Source: an uncultured Collinsella sp. (GTDB taxonomy: Bacteria; Actinomycetota; Coriobacteriia; Coriobacteriales; Coriobacteriaceae). Taken from it: a stretch of DNA of 8,368 bases. Of this stretch, positions 7,219-8,368 are shown in pieces. The translations under genes and the position numbers were made by a program. Numbering within the stretch: the stretch's first letter is position 1; the number at the start of each line of letters is the position of its first letter. Below the pieces are notes generated by a model. That model had not been told where the DNA came from. It made no database searches and worked only from the letters and a program-made list of their open reading frames with translations. The stretch spans positions 1 through 8,368 of the forward strand of contig CAUASQ010000071.1 of NCBI GenBank assembly GCA_958431945.1, read 5' to 3'.

Positions 7219-7243
7219 CGAAAGTATCAAAACGTTATCTGGC

Positions 7244-7621
7244 TTATTTAGCCTTGGGGCGCTTAGCACCGTACTTGGAACGGGCCTGCATACGGTTCTG
7301 GACCGGAGCAGCGTCGTAGGCGCCACGGATGACGTGATAACGGACACCAGGGAGGTCACGGACACGACCGCCGCGGACGAGCACGATGGAGTGCTCCTGC
7401 AGGTTGTGGCCCTCACCCGGGATGTAAGCAGTAACTTCGATGCCGTTGACGAGGCGAACACGGGCAACCTTACGAAGAGCCGAGTTCGGCTTCTTGGGGC
7501 TCGTGGTGAAGACGCGGGTGCACACGCCGCGCTTCTGGGAGTTGTGCTGCAGGGCAGCGTTCTTGGACTTCTTGGGCACGGAACGACGGCCCTGGCGAAC
7601 CAGCTGGTTAATAGTAGGCAA
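7244..7621 (-). CDS. rpsL: 30S ribosomal protein S12
   Basis: Decoding-centre protein that helps set translational accuracy and forms part of the streptomycin site. The 125-residue product has the invariant MPTINQLVR start, RGVCTRVFTTSPKKPNSALRK with Lys43, GEGHNLQEHS, and RGGRVRDLPGVRYH, which keeps Asp89 (the RimO methylthiolation site) but has Arg at position 88 where most bacteria have Lys. The start is TTG at 7621: S12 begins MPT almost universally, and AAGGAG (7628-7633) lies 6 bases upstream. It is the first gene of the operon, with a promoter at 7715-7743 and a leader of about 85-90 nt. Confidence 0.98.
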   Translation of the reverse strand: MPTINQLVRQGRRSVPKKSKNAALQHNSQKRGVCTRVFTTSPKKPNSALRKVARVRLVNGIEVTAYIPGEGHNLQEHSIVLVRGGRVRDLPGVRYHVIRGAYDAAPVQNRMQARSKYGAKRPKAK

Positions 7622-7633
7622 AGCGTACTCCTT

Positions 7634-7695
7634 CTCGAATGATTCCAGCTTTCTGTAAAGTGCAACGGCTTGAATCGAGGGGTCAGCATCCCCCT
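7634..7695 (-). promoter_or_regulatory. Folded 5' leader of rpsL
   Basis: Two hairpins can form in the leader RNA. AGGGG (7695-7691) pairs with CCCCT (7682-7678) around an 8-nt loop. Alternatively CTCG, ATTC and AGC (within 7679-7668) pair with GCT, GAAT and CGAG (within 7649-7634), ending immediately before the AAGGAG ribosome binding site. The two share bases 7678-7679. No T tract follows, so any effect would be on translation. The stems are short and the call is tentative. Confidence 0.3.
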
Positions 7696-7714
7696 ACGAA
7701 ACACGCAGTTCGAT

Positions 7715-7743
7715 AGGATACGTGGCGTTAGCTGTGTCGTCAA
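7715..7743 (-). promoter_or_regulatory. Promoter of rpsL operon
   Basis: On the minus strand TTGACG (7743-7738) and TATCCT (7720-7715) are separated by exactly 17 bases. The -35 matches the consensus at 5 of 6 positions and the -10 at 4 of 6. Transcription should start near 7708, leaving a leader of about 85-90 nt before the rpsL TTG. Confidence 0.6.
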
Positions 7744-7768
7744 CAGACCACGCCGCCGGGCGTATCCT
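7740..7768 (+). promoter_or_regulatory. Possible opposing promoter sharing the -35 zone with rpsL
   Basis: On the plus strand TCAACA (7740-7745) and TATCCT (7763-7768) are also 17 bases apart, produced by the inverted repeat. The -35 matches at 4 of 6. If active it would transcribe rightward into the palindrome region, where no plus-strand gene is recognised. It may simply be a by-product of operator symmetry. Confidence 0.25.
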
Positions 7769-7794
7769 AAAATACCCACATTTCCGCAAAGCCT

Positions 7795-7834
7795 ACACAA
7801 AAGGAATCCCCTTCTGTGCGCGGGGGCAGATTCC
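7795..7834 (-). terminator. Intrinsic terminator upstream of the rpsL promoter
   Basis: On the minus strand GGAATC (7834-7829), a TG bulge and CCC pair with GGG and GATTCC (ending 7803), followed by TTTTGTGT (7802-7795). It has no open reading frame directly ahead of it; what precedes it is the 141-nt rod structure, whose 3' arm shares bases 7827-7834 with this hairpin. It would end the candidate RNA or stop transcripts before they enter rpsL. Confidence 0.6.
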
Positions 7835-7967
7835 CAGAACGGGCCGCCCGCTGTTTAAGTTTGCTGCTCTACAGTCCTGGCTCGCACGGAGGCCACATTA
7901 AGTGGCCTCCGGCTCGTGCGGAACTCGCGACAAACTTAAACCGCAGGCCGCCCGGTCCGGGAATCCG
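7827..7967 (-). ncRNA. Candidate rod-shaped structured RNA (6S-like shape)
   Basis: A long imperfect palindrome. Arms 7931-7967 and 7827-7863 (37 positions) pair at 34 on the minus strand: 31 Watson-Crick, three G-U, with three true mismatches. On the plus strand the same three are A-C mismatches, so the minus strand is favoured. The last 11 pairs, next to the central bubble, are perfect (GTTTAAGTTTG at 7853-7863 with its complement at 7931-7941). Next comes an asymmetric internal loop of 10 nt (7921-7930) against 19 nt (7864-7882). The apical stem is CGCAC/GTGCG with a 5-nt bulge, then GGAGGCCAC/GTGGCCTCC closed by TTAAT. No conserved sequence of 6S, SRP, tmRNA, RNase P or a riboswitch was recognised and no promoter was found. 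Alternatives are an attenuator or a miniature inverted-repeat element. Confidence 0.4.
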
Positions 7968-7989
7968 ACATGCTCGTCGAGGCAACGCT

Positions 7990-8010
7990 ACCTGCCAAAA
8001 AGGGACAGGT
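7990..8010. repeat. Small hairpin with GGGACAGG motif, possible dispersed repeat
   Basis: ACCTG (7990-7994) and CAGGT (8006-8010) form the outer stem, CC/GG extend it with one bulged A, and the loop is A-rich. On the plus strand TTATTTT follows, so it could also be a weak plus-strand terminator. The look is reminiscent of repeat elements associated with REP-type tyrosine transposases, but this is an impression only and no transposase is nearby. Confidence 0.3.
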
Positions 8011-8033
8011 TTATTTTGGTCGGTTTTATCTGG

Positions 8034-8096
8034 GGAAACGTCGCGCTCCAGCGGTAATCTGCTCTCATCTGTCGCATGGAAATCGGCGGCGTTTCC
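8034..8096. repeat. Stem-loop with 11-bp stem and nested inner stem
   Basis: GGAAACGTCGC (8034-8044) pairs with GCGGCGTTTCC (8086-8096), with one position that is a T-G pair on the plus strand. Inside, TCCAGCG (8047-8053) pairs with CGC-A-TGGA (8073-8080) around a 19-nt loop. No T tract follows on either strand, so it is not an obvious terminator. Together with the neighbouring hairpin at 7990 it may form one repeat unit. Apart from these structures, nothing coding is seen in 7622-8145. Confidence 0.4.
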
Positions 8097-8101
8097 ATTT
8101 G

Positions 8102-8140
8102 ACGCAAAAGAGGCCGCTTCCCCTAGTAGGAAGCGGCCTC
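8102..8140 (-). terminator. Intrinsic terminator of the partial gene at the right edge
   Basis: GAGGCCGCTTCC (8110-8121) and GGAAGCGGCCTC (8129-8140) form a perfect 12-bp stem with a 7-nt loop. On the minus strand it is followed by TTTTGCGTC. It begins 5 bases after the stop codon of the right-edge gene, so it separates that gene from the rpsL region. Confidence 0.9.
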
Positions 8141-8145
8141 AAACC

Positions 8146-8368
8146 TTACGAATAGACGATAGTAAAGGGCTCTTCCGTTTCGGTCTCTCCTGTTGACGTG
8201 CACCTCGTGCCCTCAAGCGTTACTGAGACCACTTGGTCGACATCAATCAACTTCGTTGGGACCCAGATGTTCTCTCCGCTATTGCGCGTATAAGAAAAAT
8301 ATAAGTTGAACGCCCCTGCGTCGTCATCTTCGATAATCTGCTCCGATCCATCCTTGTAGGTAACCGTC
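8146..8368 (-). CDS. C-terminal end of an unrecognised protein (partial)
   Basis: An open minus-strand frame enters from the right edge and ends at a TAA (8148-8146), giving 73 visible C-terminal residues. The stretch is acidic and polar and looks beta-rich: it begins with TVTYKDGSEQII, contains FNLYFSYTR and WVPTKLIDVDQVVSVTLEG, and ends FTIVYS. The D-x-D-x-V-x-S-V-T-L-x-G pattern is faintly reminiscent of the C-terminal part of DUF4179-type extracytoplasmic proteins linked to ECF sigma factors, but this is a weak impression. Codon use (TTA, TAT, TTT, TCT) is less GC-biased than in the ribosomal genes. A strong terminator follows after 5 bases, supporting a real gene end. No membrane segment is visible in the fragment. 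Confidence 0.7.
   Translation of the reverse strand, partial: TVTYKDGSEQIIEDDDAGAFNLYFSYTRNSGENIWVPTKLIDVDQVVSVTLEGTRCTSTGETETEEPFTIVYS

Larger units (their letters stand above)
7714..7769. repeat. 9-bp inverted repeat spanning the rpsL promoter
   Basis: TAGGATACG (7714-7722) and CGTATCCTA (7761-7769) are perfect inverted copies centred between 7741 and 7742. Inside them GGCG/CGCC and CTGT/ACAG add further symmetry. One arm contains the rpsL -10 element. The other places an identical TATCCT in the opposite orientation. Confidence 0.7.

Noticed and set aside
7864..7882. Resemblance of CCAGGAC...GAGCAGC in the rod bubble to the SRP RNA domain IV
   Set aside because: The GGAA tetraloop and the paired flanks of SRP helix 8 are absent, so the similarity is probably chance.
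7816..8196. 126-codon plus-strand frame across the palindrome region
   Set aside because: It runs through both arms of the rod, the hairpins, a terminator and into the antisense of the right-edge gene; it starts with GTG without a ribosome binding site and has no recognisable domain.
8190..8199. TGTTGACGTG, matching the first ten bases of the fabH boxes
   Set aside because: It lies inside the coding region of the right-edge gene and lacks the second half of the box.

Overview
The window looks like chromosomal DNA of a GC-rich Gram-positive gut bacterium, most likely a Coriobacteriia actinobacterium close to Collinsella. This rests on the FabK-type enoyl reductase, strong AAGGAGG ribosome binding sites, GC-rich codon use and the style of the ribosomal proteins. 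It is an inference from sequence character, not from a database match. No CRISPR array, tRNA, rRNA or complete mobile element was recognised.

Layout. (1) Positions 1-3140, minus strand: a type II fatty acid synthesis operon read fabH > acpP > fabK > fabD, continuing off the left edge. FabH starts chains, AcpP carries them, FabK does the last reduction of each cycle and FabD supplies malonyl-ACP. (2) Positions 3141-3316: the fabH/birA divergent intergenic region, with two near-identical 18-bp boxes that look like operators. (3) 3317-4093, plus strand: a stand-alone biotin-protein ligase, expected to biotinylate the acetyl-CoA carboxylase carrier that feeds the same pathway. (4) 4141-7743, minus strand: a str-type translation operon rpsL > rpsG > fusA > rpsJ, with a promoter at 7715-7743 and a strong terminator at 4141-4186. 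rpsJ closes this operon, tuf is absent, and both rpsL and rpsJ start with TTG. (5) 7744-8145: a non-coding, structure-rich stretch. (6) 8146-8368, minus strand: the C-terminal end of an unrecognised protein, followed by its own terminator.

The most interesting part is the non-coding stretch upstream of rpsL. It contains a 141-nt rod-like imperfect palindrome (7827-7967). Its non-Watson-Crick positions become G-U pairs only on the minus strand, which suggests a minus-strand structured RNA. The rod is followed by, and partly shares bases with, a minus-strand intrinsic terminator (7795-7834). The shape (closing stem, asymmetric central bubble, apical stem) recalls 6S RNA, but an attenuator or a miniature inverted-repeat element are real alternatives. 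A symmetric pair of promoter-like motifs overlaps at the rpsL promoter, and two more hairpins lie at 7990-8096.

The protein-coding genes are otherwise ordinary housekeeping genes. Notable residue-level points are Arg88 in S12 (the position of the classic K88R streptomycin-resistance change) and an NKYD rather than NKMD G4 motif in EF-G.
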